Assembly (NCBI RefSeq): GCF_009857815.1
Contig: NZ_WVVW01000012.1
Span: forward strand, 1-64,000
From: Pseudomaricurvus sp. HS19
GTDB taxonomy: Bacteria > Pseudomonadota > Gammaproteobacteria > Pseudomonadales > Cellvibrionaceae
Direction of reading: 5' to 3'
Length of the DNA stretch: 64,000 bases
A program made the translations under genes and the position numbers. This document shows, piece by piece, positions 9,491-18,553 of the stretch; the stretch's first letter is position 1; every line of letters begins with the position of its first letter. The notes below the pieces were generated by a model. That model worked only from the letters and a program-made list of their open reading frames with translations, ran no database searches and was not told the DNA's origin.

Positions 9491-9741
9491 GGACGCTTCG
9501 CTACAGGACGCTGGCGCTACAGGCTTTAGGACGCTTCGCTACAGGACGCGTTGCTACAGGATTCAGGACGCTTCGCTACAGGGGGGGCCTACAAGGGCGG
9601 CGCTTCGTTAAAGGTTCCATTTTTTTCCTGTAGCGAAGCGTCCTGTAGCGTCAGCGTCCTCCCCCACTGTAGCGAAGCGTCCTGAATCCTGTAGCAACGC
9701 GTCCTGTAGCGAAGCGTCCTGAATCCTGTAGCGCAGCGTCC
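9491..9741. repeat. Inverted array of 15-16-nt repeats, copy B
   Basis: Five plus-oriented units (9491-9505, 9506-9521, 9529-9543, 9544-9558, 9566-9580) face six inverse units (9629-9643, 9644-9659, 9668-9682, 9690-9704, 9705-9719, 9727-9741). The consensus is GGACGCTTCGCTACA; the middle varies as TTCGC, TGGCGC, GTTGC, TGCGC or TGACGC. The centre (9581-9616) is shared almost exactly with copy C (10720-10757). The whole can fold into one long hairpin. It lies just past the stop codons of two convergent genes. Confidence 0.92.
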
Positions 9742-9750
9742 TTTCCCCTA

Positions 9751-10605
9751 TCAATTCAAAGAAGCCGACAAATACTCCGCCAACCGATCCACTGCCTGGC
9801 TGGAGGCTGGCTGCGGTTTCACCAGGCTGATGGCCATCTGTCCCAGCTTGGGGTAGCGGTCGCTGACGGGCAGTACGCGGAGGTTGGCAGGTACGGTGCT
9901 CTTGGCCAGCACGGTTACTCCCAGCCCCTCTTCGATGGCGGAGCGGATGCCGGCCAGGTCGGGGTTGGTGTAGACCAGTCGCCAGGGGATGTGGCTGTGG
10001 CGCAGGGTGTCGATGGCTCGCGCCCGGTAGATGCAGCCGTCCGGGGCGACGATCAACGGGGTGGGGGTCTGCAGGTAGGTGTCGTGGCTGGCGCTGGTGA
10101 CCCATACCAGCTCGTCCAGCTTGACCCGGTCTTCTGCGGCAATTTGTTCCGGGTCGCGGTGCAGTCCGAGGATCAGGTCGAAATCCAGTCGTCGCCGCTC
10201 GTGCAGCAGGTTTTTGCTCAGGTCGCTGGTCACCTCCAGGGTGACGTTAGGGTAGGAGTGGGAAAACAGGCCGACGATCTTGGGCAGCAGGGTGGAGGCG
10301 AACTCGCTGGGAATGCCCAGCCGCACCTTGCCCGCCAGCAACTCCTCGTTAAACAGGTCGATGGCCTCATCGTTGAGGTTGAGGATCTGTCGCGCGTAGG
10401 GTTTGAACGACTGCCCTGCCTTGGTCAGGGTGACGGAACTGCCGCGGCGCACCAGCAGGGTCTGCCCCAGCAACTGTTCCAGTTTTTTGATCTGCTGGCT
10501 GATGGCGGGCTGGGTGCGACCCAGCACTTCGCCGGCCTGGGTAAAGCCGCCCAGTTCGCTGACGGTGATAAAGGCGCGCAGGGCGTCGATGGATAGGTTT
10601 TTCAT
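9751..10605 (-). CDS. LysR-family transcriptional regulator
   Basis: The 284-residue protein has the LysR layout. It starts with an N-terminal winged helix-turn-helix (LRAFITVSELGGFTQAGEVLGRTQPAISQQIKKLEQLLG, about 9-47) and continues with a linker helix and a two-lobed effector-binding domain (about 90-284) beginning GKVRLGIPSEF. LysR proteins are usually tetrameric and often regulate a divergent neighbour. Here no gene is divergent next to it: both flanks are repeat arrays. The target is therefore unknown and autoregulation or a distant target is likely. Array C begins only 15 bp before the start codon, inside what should be the promoter. No clear ribosome-binding site is visible. Confidence 0.92.
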   Translation of the reverse strand: MKNLSIDALRAFITVSELGGFTQAGEVLGRTQPAISQQIKKLEQLLGQTLLVRRGSSVTLTKAGQSFKPYARQILNLNDEAIDLFNEELLAGKVRLGIPSEFASTLLPKIVGLFSHSYPNVTLEVTSDLSKNLLHERRRLDFDLILGLHRDPEQIAAEDRVKLDELVWVTSASHDTYLQTPTPLIVAPDGCIYRARAIDTLRHSHIPWRLVYTNPDLAGIRSAIEEGLGVTVLAKSTVPANLRVLPVSDRYPKLGQMAISLVKPQPASSQAVDRLAEYLSASLN

Positions 10606-10620
10606 GGTAGGGGTGAGTAA

Positions 10621-10821
10621 GGACGCTTCGCTACAGGGTTGAGGACGCTGGCGCTACAGGACGCTTCGCTTCTAGGAGCTAGGACGCTTCGCTACAGGGT
10701 CGAGGACGCTGGCGCTACAGGGGGGGCTCCTACAAGGGCGGCGCTTCGTTAAAGGTTTTGGTTTTCCCCTGTAGCGAAGCGTCCTGAATCCTGTAGCAAC
10801 GCGTCCTGTAGCGCAGCGTCC
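10621..10821. repeat. Inverted array of 15-16-nt repeats, copy C
   Basis: Five plus-oriented units (10621-10635, 10643-10658, a variant at 10659-10674, 10682-10696, 10704-10719) face three inverse units (10770-10784, 10792-10806, 10807-10821). The central segment 10720-10757 matches copy B over about 36 positions with a 2-nt difference. The array fills most of the 298-bp gap between the lysR start and the end of the kinase island; no gene is seen there. Confidence 0.92.
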
Positions 10822-10903
10822 TATTAAAATTCCTAATCCCGGAAGCATACCCATTAGATTCGGTAATCTCCAGACCCGGATGCCCAGCGCCGGTCTCCGC
10901 CCC

Positions 10904-13519
10904 TCACCCCACCTCCTCAACCGTGATCAGGTAATCCGACAGGTGCAGCCTGGTGCCCGGAGCGATACGAATCGGCTTGCCCTCGACGACCGGGACCTGG
11001 GTGGAGGATTCACCGCCAGTCTGGGCGCTGGAGCCGTAGGAGGAGCCCAGGTCCTCGTAGTACCAGTGACCCAGCCGGAAGGTGATCTTGCCGTGGGTTG
11101 AGGATACCGACGGGTGTTGCACCACCAGGTCGGCGTTGGCGCCGCGTCCCAGGGTGTAGCCACCGCCCACGTTGGCGGAGCTGAGTTTGGCCCGCAGGCC
11201 TTCTCCGGTTAACAGAATCTTGCGGGTGTCGCCGGTGGGTTTCTGACGGCTGGGAGCATCGCTGGAGTGGCTGGCATCGCCCTGCTGTGGGCCGGAGACC
11301 TTGAACCGGTGATCAGACAGGCTGAATTCACAGGGGAGGGCGATAGACAGCGGTTGGCCGCTGGGGATCTTACTGCCGTTAATGGAGGTGCCGTAGCTGG
11401 AACCGAGATCCTCCAGGTAGCAGCTGGAGCCATTGGTGGTCAGGCGCGCGTGCATGCTGGAGACCGACGGGTTGTCGATAACGATATCGCAGCGATCTGA
11501 GCGACCGATCACCACGCCCTTGCCGGACAGTTTGGCCGCGTCGAGCTTGTGTGTGCGGCCGGACTCTTCCAGTAGCAGCGCGATGCCCGCCGGACGCTTG
11601 TCGGCGGCGGGAGTGGCTGGTTGATGGAAAGGCGCTGCCGATGCTGGTTGGGAATGATCATAAGCCGTGTTGGTGGCTGCTTCGGGGCGTGCCCGGCGGA
11701 TGATGGTAACAATCCCCAGGATCATCAGACCGGCGGCAATGGCGGCGGCCAGCGCCAGCGTCGGGGAGGGGCCGGTAGGCTCCGGCTCCGGCTTGGGTTC
11801 CTTCACCGGCGGCTTGGGCGCGGGTGGCTTGACCTCCGGCTCAGGCTTCACTTCCGGAGCAGGTTTCACTTCAGGGGCCGGTTTAACCGGCGGTTTGGCC
11901 ACGGGTGGTTTAGGCGGCAGGCTCCAGTTGCCGGGCACACCGACGGCATCCATGGCTTCATGCACGGCTTGCCACTCGGTGCCGTGCTTGCCATAGAGGC
12001 GCTCGGCGGCCTTGGCAAACATCATGCGGGCATTGGCAAAGTTGGTGGTGGGGGTGAAGTGTTCAGTAACCGCCAGAAACCAGATGTTGAGGGCTTTCTC
12101 TACACCGATACCGGTGACGGCCTTGCCGCCCAGGCGCCTGTGTGGGCCCCCTTCGGCCAGCAGGTAGTAGGCGTGGTTAATAATGGAGGAATTGATGTGC
12201 ACGCCGCCATGATCCTCCCGCCCCTGATAACGCTCCCGGTAGTGATCCGGGTAAGGTCTGGGAGAGCGGAGGTCGGGCAGGCGGTAGGTCAGTCTGGCGG
12301 GCTCCTTGAAATCCCGGGAGGTCCCCTTGCGCCAATCCCCGCGAGCCGGGCTGCTTTCACGACCGTTCAGCCAGATTTTGAACGACACTCCCACCGCATC
12401 GGAAAAGGCCTCGTTCAGGGCTCCGGATTCCTTGCGGTAGATCAGCCCGGAAGAGTAATCCACTACCCCATGGGAATACTCGTGCATGATGGTGTCAGGG
12501 TGATCAAGCTGTGCGTGGGGGATGTGCATGTAGCCATAGGCGCGGCCATTGATCTTGATGTTGGTCCACATGGCATTAAAGCCGTTGCCCGAGCAATTGA
12601 CGCCGGTTGCCTCAGGGTGGCTGCTCCACCAACTGCCCGATGCCACGGCGAAGGGAACCGGACCTCCGGCAGACAAGCCCTGATGAAACTTCGTATTCAG
12701 GAAAGCATCGATCTTTTCAAACAGGTCGGCAAGTTTGCGGGGCTTGGGATTGGTCGTGCCGCTGGTGGAGGTGATCGCGCGTTTACCGAGGATCTGTTTC
12801 TCCACCAGGAATGCCAGTTCCTCGAACAGGATCAGGCCACCGGTACGGTTGTATTGCTGGCAGAGTTTATCCACGTCGACAATATGGTATTGGTCGCTGT
12901 ACTCGCGGGTAAATTCGTCCAGCTGCTCGCCGTTGGTGTCGATGACATATTCCGTAATCAACCCGGACTGCGGTGATTTTAATTCGCCGCTGACGCGAAT
13001 GGCTGCGAGAAGCTTTTCACCCTGACGCCAATAGATCTTTTCCGCCTGCCACTGGCCGTTACTGTTGATATCGTGTTGTTGCAGGAAACGTCCCGCTATG
13101 GAATGGTAATCGATACTGTCGCTGTAACTTTCAAAATCGGCATCACTGGCATTCAGGTAAAAACTGTCCGGTTGCCCCTGTCGGGTCACCAGCACCGATT
13201 GCTGCAGGTAGACGGGAATGCCCTGCAGCGTTTGCTGGATGCGGAAGCTGCGGTAACCGCCGGCGTCTGTTTGACCACTGCTGTTGGCCGGGGTAACCAC
13301 CAGCTCCGAATCCGGGTGAAAACCGTACTCCTGTTTATTGTCCTGTAACCAGCGCGCTACGGCCTGCTTGTCATGCAGTGGCGTGGAAGCCGCTGGCAGA
13401 TCGTTCAGAGTCAGGGGAGCCTTTAGCGCAGTGGACTGGCCTTCGCCATCGTCTGCGGCGTAGAGGCTGCCGCTGGCCAGCAAGCCCAGTCCGAGCAGTG
13501 GGTACAGCCAGGGTTTCAT
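10904..13519 (-). CDS. Membrane-tethered M4 metallopeptidase with two FHA domains
   Basis: The 871-residue protein joins a thermolysin-type peptidase to a phosphopeptide reader. In order it has a signal peptide (about 1-22), an FTP/PepSY-like propeptide (about 45-210), and an M4 catalytic domain. The catalytic domain carries the zinc motif HEYSH at 346-350, the third zinc ligand Glu in NEAFSD near 370, and GGVHINSSIINHAYY near 438-452. A Pro/Lys/Glu-rich spacer (about 535-583) and a transmembrane helix (about 587-607) follow, then two FHA domains (about 669-738 and 787-863, both with GR and SSxH elements). The peptidase would face the periplasm and the FHA pair the cytoplasm. The ATG overlaps the upstream phosphatase stop as ATGA. 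Secreted M4 enzymes normally lack such a tail. Confidence 0.92.
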   Translation of the reverse strand: MKPWLYPLLGLGLLASGSLYAADDGEGQSTALKAPLTLNDLPAASTPLHDKQAVARWLQDNKQEYGFHPDSELVVTPANSSGQTDAGGYRSFRIQQTLQGIPVYLQQSVLVTRQGQPDSFYLNASDADFESYSDSIDYHSIAGRFLQQHDINSNGQWQAEKIYWRQGEKLLAAIRVSGELKSPQSGLITEYVIDTNGEQLDEFTREYSDQYHIVDVDKLCQQYNRTGGLILFEELAFLVEKQILGKRAITSTSGTTNPKPRKLADLFEKIDAFLNTKFHQGLSAGGPVPFAVASGSWWSSHPEATGVNCSGNGFNAMWTNIKINGRAYGYMHIPHAQLDHPDTIMHEYSHGVVDYSSGLIYRKESGALNEAFSDAVGVSFKIWLNGRESSPARGDWRKGTSRDFKEPARLTYRLPDLRSPRPYPDHYRERYQGREDHGGVHINSSIINHAYYLLAEGGPHRRLGGKAVTGIGVEKALNIWFLAVTEHFTPTTNFANARMMFAKAAERLYGKHGTEWQAVHEAMDAVGVPGNWSLPPKPPVAKPPVKPAPEVKPAPEVKPEPEVKPPAPKPPVKEPKPEPEPTGPSPTLALAAAIAAGLMILGIVTIIRRARPEAATNTAYDHSQPASAAPFHQPATPAADKRPAGIALLLEESGRTHKLDAAKLSGKGVVIGRSDRCDIVIDNPSVSSMHARLTTNGSSCYLEDLGSSYGTSINGSKIPSGQPLSIALPCEFSLSDHRFKVSGPQQGDASHSSDAPSRQKPTGDTRKILLTGEGLRAKLSSANVGGGYTLGRGANADLVVQHPSVSSTHGKITFRLGHWYYEDLGSSYGSSAQTGGESSTQVPVVEGKPIRIAPGTRLHLSDYLITVEEVG

Positions 13520-15159
13520 GGAGTCTCTCCGCCTGAGATTGTGAGAGGTTCGGTCAACTCCACGGAGCAATCGGCGGCCAGCAGGTAGTAGCGGGCCGGC
13601 TCATTGTTAATGACCAGCTCATCCACCCACAGAAAATCCTGGTGGGCGGCGCTCACAAGCAGGGTGGGCTCCGGTGTCTGGCGCTGGCCAGCCGGCACGG
13701 CATTGTGTTGTTGCAGACAGTCGGCAAAGGAGTGGGCCGGCGCTTCGGGCAGCTGCTGCAGTTGCGGGATCTGACCGGATAACACTTCCACCTCGGTTAC
13801 GGTAGTGCCGTCCACCAGCAGGCGTACCTTGAGTTCACCGCCCAGTACCGGCGCCAGTTTGTATAAAAATTTAACCGTGGCGATCCACTCGCCGGTGAGC
13901 TCAGACGGGGAGCCTTTGCCCAGCCACAACTTGTCCTGCTGGCGCATATAGCCATGGCTGACCAGGTAATCCTTGATGGCATCCACCACATCCGGTTCGC
14001 CGGCGGGAACCGGAATACGAATACCCTCCACATACAGCAGTCCCTGGTTGAGACCCTCTTCGCCTTCGAAGCCCGGGGCGGTTGCAGGGCTGTCTTCGCT
14101 ATTACTGTCGTTGCCGGGCTGGGTGGCAGGGCTGCCTTCGCCTGCCTGTTCGCTGTTGCCTTGATTGTCATCGCCGCCGTTTTCTTCCCCGGCTGCAGTG
14201 CTGGCGGTGGAGGGCGCAGTGGCTGCGTTTCCACTATTGTCCGGGGAGAGGCTGCGCCAGGCGCTGTAGCCCAGTAGGAGGGCGGTCATGATCAACACTC
14301 CCGCCAGCAAGGCGCGGTGTTTTGGGGGAGTCTTGCGCACGACCACCACCTGATTCCGGGTCCCGGTGTCGGTAGCGGAGATGGCGGCAGGCTCTGTGGT
14401 GACCGGCTCTGTGGCGACTGGTTCTGCGACGGCGGGCATCAACAGCAGGGCACTGGTGTTGTCGTGGCCGGGATGGGCGGCAATATAGTCATCAACGCGA
14501 TTAAGAATCTGCGCTTCGCAATTGCGCTCGCGCACCAAAGCAGGCAGTTCGGCATCGGTAAAAATGTCCCAGAAACCATCGCTGCAAACCAGGTAGCCAG
14601 CGTCGCTGTCAGCGTCCCAGTGATGAACGTCGAACATACTCTCGGCGCGGCCATCAATGCAGTTCAGTAACTGGTTGCGGGCCGGGTGGGTGGCCAGCTC
14701 TTCCTGCTTCAGTGCACCCAACAGGAACTGCGCGTAGACCCAGGAGTGGTCGCGACTGTGTTCTGCAGTGTCGCTGCGCAGTTGATAGATACGGCTGTCC
14801 CCGGCGTGTACGGACCAGGCCTGGCCGTCGCTCAGGTAGAGGGCAGCGAGGGTGGATTGGCTGCGGTGGCCGCTGGAGGACTGCACCTCGCCAACACGAT
14901 CGTTGCAGCGTTGGGCAAAGGCTTGCAGCCAGGCTTCAGTGTTGGCTGTCGGTGCCCCCTCTGCCCACACCTCCGCCGCCACATCAACAATTGCCTGCGC
15001 TGCCAGCTCGCCCCGGTCGGAGCCTCCGACGCCGTCGGCTACCACAAGCAACCATTGGTCACCGGCGGCGTTGGCGAAGTGAGCCACCCGGTCCTGGTTG
15101 CTTTTACGGCCGCCAATGTCGTTCAGTTCGAAAGTGAGAGAGTAGGGGGTGCTGGGCAT
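13516..15159 (-). CDS. PP2C-type Ser/Thr phosphatase with transmembrane and periplasmic part
   Basis: The 547-residue product has a PP2C catalytic domain (about 8-242) with the metal-binding aspartates in VADGVGG (D42), HAGDSRIYQL (D121), CSDGFWD (D194) and HDNTSALLL (D233). It should remove phosphate from Ser/Thr targets of the island's kinases. After a Pro/Thr-rich linker comes a transmembrane helix (about 283-301). A low-complexity Ser/Asn/Glu segment and a periplasmic domain of about 190 residues with Cys near the end follow; this last domain was not recognised. The order is STK, this PP2C, M4-FHA, with a 4-bp overlap to the latter. Confidence 0.9.
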   Translation of the reverse strand: MPSTPYSLTFELNDIGGRKSNQDRVAHFANAAGDQWLLVVADGVGGSDRGELAAQAIVDVAAEVWAEGAPTANTEAWLQAFAQRCNDRVGEVQSSSGHRSQSTLAALYLSDGQAWSVHAGDSRIYQLRSDTAEHSRDHSWVYAQFLLGALKQEELATHPARNQLLNCIDGRAESMFDVHHWDADSDAGYLVCSDGFWDIFTDAELPALVRERNCEAQILNRVDDYIAAHPGHDNTSALLLMPAVAEPVATEPVTTEPAAISATDTGTRNQVVVVRKTPPKHRALLAGVLIMTALLLGYSAWRSLSPDNSGNAATAPSTASTAAGEENGGDDNQGNSEQAGEGSPATQPGNDSNSEDSPATAPGFEGEEGLNQGLLYVEGIRIPVPAGEPDVVDAIKDYLVSHGYMRQQDKLWLGKGSPSELTGEWIATVKFLYKLAPVLGGELKVRLLVDGTTVTEVEVLSGQIPQLQQLPEAPAHSFADCLQQHNAVPAGQRQTPEPTLLVSAAHQDFLWVDELVINNEPARYYLLAADCSVELTEPLTISGGETP

Positions 15160-15187
15160 AATGGTTCCTTGGGCTCGGGCGGCGGCA

Positions 15188-16096
15188 TCAGCGATACCGG
15201 CTAACCTGCCGTAGTCGTTGCTGCAATTCCGGGATGGTCTGTATGCGGGATTTCACCGATGGCTTCAGGGCCGACCAGAGCACTTCCGCCAGTGCGACGT
15301 TTTCGTTCATGGCCACTACGTCGATCAGCTGTGACATGGGGTCCTGTTCTGCAGGGCCGTCCGTCGCGGGCCTCTCTTCTGTGTAGGGCAGCATGTGCGC
15401 ACTTAGCAATCGCACGATGGTGGCCGCGATGCCGTGTACGTCAGTCCAGGGGCCGATGTAATCGTCACCTCCCATCTGTTCCGGCGCTGCGTAGCCTTCG
15501 GTGCGGGGGGCATAGCGGCTGAGTCTGCCGCTGCTGAGCTTGACGGCGCCGAAGTCCAGCAACAGCGGTTGCTGGGAGGGTTGGCGAATAAAAATATTTT
15601 GCGGTTTAACGTCGCGGTGGAAGATGCTGCGCTCATGGATAAACGCCAGCGCATCCATAATGCAAAACATCGGCTCCTGAATCTCGTCCCAGTAACAGCC
15701 CCGCTGGTGTTGATTTATGAAGCGGGAAAAGTAGTGATCCAGTGTCGTGCCCTGTTCATAGTGCATCACCATGTAGGCGGTGTTGTTGGCGTAGAAACTG
15801 TCGTACACATAGACCACGTTGGGGTGATCCAGGTTGAGCAGGGTCTGGCACTCCAGCTCGAAGCGATGCAGGGCGTTCTGGTAGAACTCGATCTCCTCGG
15901 AGAACAGTGGCAGGACTTCGCCATTTTGGCGACACACCGCTTTATTCGGGAAATACTCCTTGATCACCACCTCGTAGCCCAGCCAGCGATGCTCGGCCAG
16001 GTAGACGATGCCAAAGCCGCCCTCGCCGAGGACGGATTTGACGATGTAGCGCTGGATGCGGTCGCCGGGGTTGAGGGCGTTGGACGATACAGACAT
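15188..16096 (-). CDS. Ser/Thr protein kinase, single domain
   Basis: A 302-residue cytoplasmic Hanks-type kinase without membrane segment. Residues seen: glycine loop GEGGFG (24-29), catalytic Lys46 in VVIKEYF, HRDVKPQN with D162, DFG at 181-183, and the activation segment ending GYAAPEQM. All key residues are present, so it should be active. It is much more divergent from the three large kinases of the island than they are from each other. It sits between the vWA gene and the PP2C gene, giving a vWA-kinase-PP2C triad like that described for TerY-P systems. The 8-bp gap to the vWA gene indicates co-transcription. Confidence 0.94.
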   Translation of the reverse strand: MSVSSNALNPGDRIQRYIVKSVLGEGGFGIVYLAEHRWLGYEVVIKEYFPNKAVCRQNGEVLPLFSEEIEFYQNALHRFELECQTLLNLDHPNVVYVYDSFYANNTAYMVMHYEQGTTLDHYFSRFINQHQRGCYWDEIQEPMFCIMDALAFIHERSIFHRDVKPQNIFIRQPSQQPLLLDFGAVKLSSGRLSRYAPRTEGYAAPEQMGGDDYIGPWTDVHGIAATIVRLLSAHMLPYTEERPATDGPAEQDPMSQLIDVVAMNENVALAEVLWSALKPSVKSRIQTIPELQQRLRQVSRYR

Positions 16097-16104
16097 GGAC
16101 GCTG

Positions 16105-16926
16105 TTACTTGGGGAACAACGACAGGATCAGGGAGGACGTCAGTGTCGTCATGCCCTTGGACTGAACTATCAGGTCGCCGTTACCCCGCTGGCTAACCGT
16201 CTTGTAAAACGTCTCCTGGTCTGCATCTGTGCCGGTATAAATCACCGAGACTTTATTGCCCTTATTCCGGGCGGCAAACGTGTCGACCGCGCTCAGCAGG
16301 CGTTGGTTGTCTCCCGGGTGAGGCTTGTCGTCAGTCATGATGACAATAACCTTGTTTTTGGAACCGCTGCGCCAGCCGGTATCAAGAGCTTCGGCAAAGC
16401 CCGGGTAGACCGACTCACCGTTGCCGGAAATATTGCGGCCGCTGCCCATACCCATATCGATCTTCACCTGATTAAGTACCTTCTGCACGGCTGCCAAGTC
16501 TTTGGTGGGGGTGAGGGGAAACTGATTGGATACCGGCACATCAAATCCCGCGTCTCCAAATGGCACAATGCGGATGTAGGAGCTCTCCGCCAGTTTATCC
16601 AGCAGCGCTGCCACACCGCCGATCTCAGCCCTCAATCCGTTCAGCTCATCGTCCATACTGCCGGAGATATCGAGAACCACCACAAAGTCGAGATCCGGCA
16701 ATTTTTTAAAGCCGGGCTCCGGTGGCGGGCAGGTCATGCACACCACAGGCTTTGGACACACAATGGGCTCGGGACAGACCTGGGGGCCTGCCGCCGGCAC
16801 CTTGGAGATGTTGGTGAAAAAGGGCAGCGCAATCACCGCCAGCAGAATGAAAGCACCCATGCCTGAGGCGAACAGGTCGAGTGCCGACATGCTGAAGATA
16901 TTGATTTCGCGGTTTTTCAGTTTCAT
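16105..16926 (-). CDS. Membrane-anchored vWA-domain protein
   Basis: The 273-residue protein starts with a short cytoplasmic part and one transmembrane helix (about 16-38). The segment SALDLFASGMGAFILLAVIAL has an Asp at 17, at the place where MotB/TolR/ExbD proteins carry their protonatable Asp. A Cys-Pro-rich spacer with Cys 51, 57, 63 and 66 follows. The von Willebrand A domain (about 80-273) has an intact MIDAS: D86-I-S88-G-S90, then a Thr/Asp in MTDDKPHPGD. The vWA domain would lie in the periplasm and bind a protein partner through a divalent metal. With the MotA/TolQ-like gene of the island it could form a channel-like pair; that is inference. Confidence 0.9.
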   Translation of the reverse strand: MKLKNREINIFSMSALDLFASGMGAFILLAVIALPFFTNISKVPAAGPQVCPEPIVCPKPVVCMTCPPPEPGFKKLPDLDFVVVLDISGSMDDELNGLRAEIGGVAALLDKLAESSYIRIVPFGDAGFDVPVSNQFPLTPTKDLAAVQKVLNQVKIDMGMGSGRNISGNGESVYPGFAEALDTGWRSGSKNKVIVIMTDDKPHPGDNQRLLSAVDTFAARNKGNKVSVIYTGTDADQETFYKTVSQRGNGDLIVQSKGMTTLTSSLILSLFPK

Positions 16927-16949
16927 GGCCGTGTTCCGTTACCGCTCCC

Positions 16950-18452
16950 TCAGTTGTAGGAGACATCCAGTTCAATGGTGCTCAGGGCCAGCTTGCTGCC
17001 GCTGGGCAGGGCCACATCCTGGTTGGGCTCCAGACGATTGCGATTGAGGTAGGTGCCGTTAAAGCTGCCCAGGTCGCGCACGTAGAGGGTGTCGTCCCTG
17101 AGGATCAGTTTCAGGTGCTGGCGGGAGATCTCCTCGGAGGTGAGTACACAATCCACCTGTTTGGCTTCGCGACCGATGGACTGTTCGCCGTTCATGGCCA
17201 GTGCCTTGCCACTCACCTTGAGCTTGACCGGATTGCCGTCGCCATCGACGCCGTTGAGCAGAATGTCACTGAAGGTTTTGGCGGACGCGACCTTGGCGGA
17301 TTCCAGCTCCTGGTTGAGTTGCTGGTTGGCATTGGAGAGCATTTCCGCCTGTGAACGCTGCTGGGCCACTTCCAGTTCCTTGGCGGCGATAGCTTTCTTG
17401 CGACGGGCGAGTACGAACAGGAAAATCAGCAACAACAGCACAATGACGGCCGCGGCGACAGCTACCAGAATCAATTTCTGTTGCTGTTCCTGCTCGGCTT
17501 TCTTGTCGCTCTCTTCCTTGACCTTTTTCGCCAGGGCTTCGGCTTTCTCTTTCTCAAGACGGTTCTGTTCGGCCTCAATGCGGGTCTGCTCTGCCTGTTC
17601 CTGCAGCTCCTTCAGGCGCTGCTGCTCTTTCTCCATGGCGGCTTTGGCATCGGCCAGGGCCTTCTCCTTGTCCTTCAGCCGTTGTTCTGCGGCAGCGGCA
17701 TCACTGGCGGCCTGGCTGGCGGCGGCTTTAACGGCAGCCTCGGCTTTGGCTTTCTCCTCTTCGGCTTTCTGCAGATCCAGCGCGGCCTGATCCTCCTTGC
17801 TGAGACAGACGTCGGCCTCGGTGGTGTAAGCCACCGAGTGCTTGTCCAGCAGCGCTTTCAGTTCATCGGTACCCAGGGCGTAAGCCAGCTGTTCGGGGGC
17901 TTTCATGGAGTTCAGGAAGGAACCTTCCGCCAGGCTGATCCCGGCCAGTGCCTGGCAGTTGTTGAGCAGGGGAGCGCCCCATTCGCCTTTGCTGTAGAGG
18001 GCGTGATGCACATAAACCGTGTTGTCGCCCACGGACTTGACCGGCTCCAGCCGCAGTACCACACCGGGGCGTGATTCTGTGGTGGTGGCGAGAAACACTT
18101 CCCGACCTGCCTGCAGCGGCTCCCTGGCCAGCTGCATGGCATCGCCACTGATACCGGTAGCGGAGATCACGGCAACCGGAGTGTCGTCGTCATTGACCTT
18201 GATGTCGGCAATCACCCGGGTGGCGGGAGTGCGGCTGGCGTCCAGAAGAACCACCTGGGCGGCGGAGGAGAGCAGCTTGTGGTCCACCACAAAATCGGTG
18301 TCGTTCACCTTGGTGGCCAGGCCGGATTTCTGCTTGCCGTCGCGGTCGGTCACTTCCACCTTGTAAGCGCTGCTGGCCATGGCCTGTGCCGACAGCAGCA
18401 GGCCGGTAAAAGATGCCGCTACCAGTGCGGTCTTTGACAAAAACTTAATCAC
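16950..18452 (-). CDS. Periplasmic coiled-coil/degenerate trypsin-fold protein with cytoplasmic FHA
   Basis: The 500-residue product has a signal peptide (about 1-26) and a region of about 190 residues that looks like a decayed trypsin-like fold. In this region GEWGAPLLNNCQALAGI (about 156-172) sits where active enzymes have GNSGGP, so the catalytic Ser is gone. An Ala/Lys/Glu coiled coil (about 219-326), one transmembrane helix (327-349) and a short second coiled coil follow. The FHA domain (about 408-497) has SIGRE, SRQH and DLGSFNGTYLN, all the phosphothreonine-binding residues. It would connect a periplasmic sensing or binding module to cytoplasmic phosphorylation. It lies between the PP2C and vWA genes on the same strand. 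Confidence 0.88.
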   Translation of the reverse strand: MIKFLSKTALVAASFTGLLLSAQAMASSAYKVEVTDRDGKQKSGLATKVNDTDFVVDHKLLSSAAQVVLLDASRTPATRVIADIKVNDDDTPVAVISATGISGDAMQLAREPLQAGREVFLATTTESRPGVVLRLEPVKSVGDNTVYVHHALYSKGEWGAPLLNNCQALAGISLAEGSFLNSMKAPEQLAYALGTDELKALLDKHSVAYTTEADVCLSKEDQAALDLQKAEEEKAKAEAAVKAAASQAASDAAAAEQRLKDKEKALADAKAAMEKEQQRLKELQEQAEQTRIEAEQNRLEKEKAEALAKKVKEESDKKAEQEQQQKLILVAVAAAVIVLLLLIFLFVLARRKKAIAAKELEVAQQRSQAEMLSNANQQLNQELESAKVASAKTFSDILLNGVDGDGNPVKLKVSGKALAMNGEQSIGREAKQVDCVLTSEEISRQHLKLILRDDTLYVRDLGSFNGTYLNRNRLEPNQDVALPSGSKLALSTIELDVSYN

Positions 18453-18553
18453 CCCAATCCCCTTCAGTTCTTTCCTGTTATGCGTTTGTCGGGACGCCGT
18501 TGTGGCGTCCGTTCTGTATACCTGCGACGAGGTCGTGTCGCTATTTCGTGCCG

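Noticed and set aside
9491-10821. CRISPR array
   Set aside because: Repeats are 15-16 nt, nearly touching, in both orientations and without unique spacers; no cas genes.
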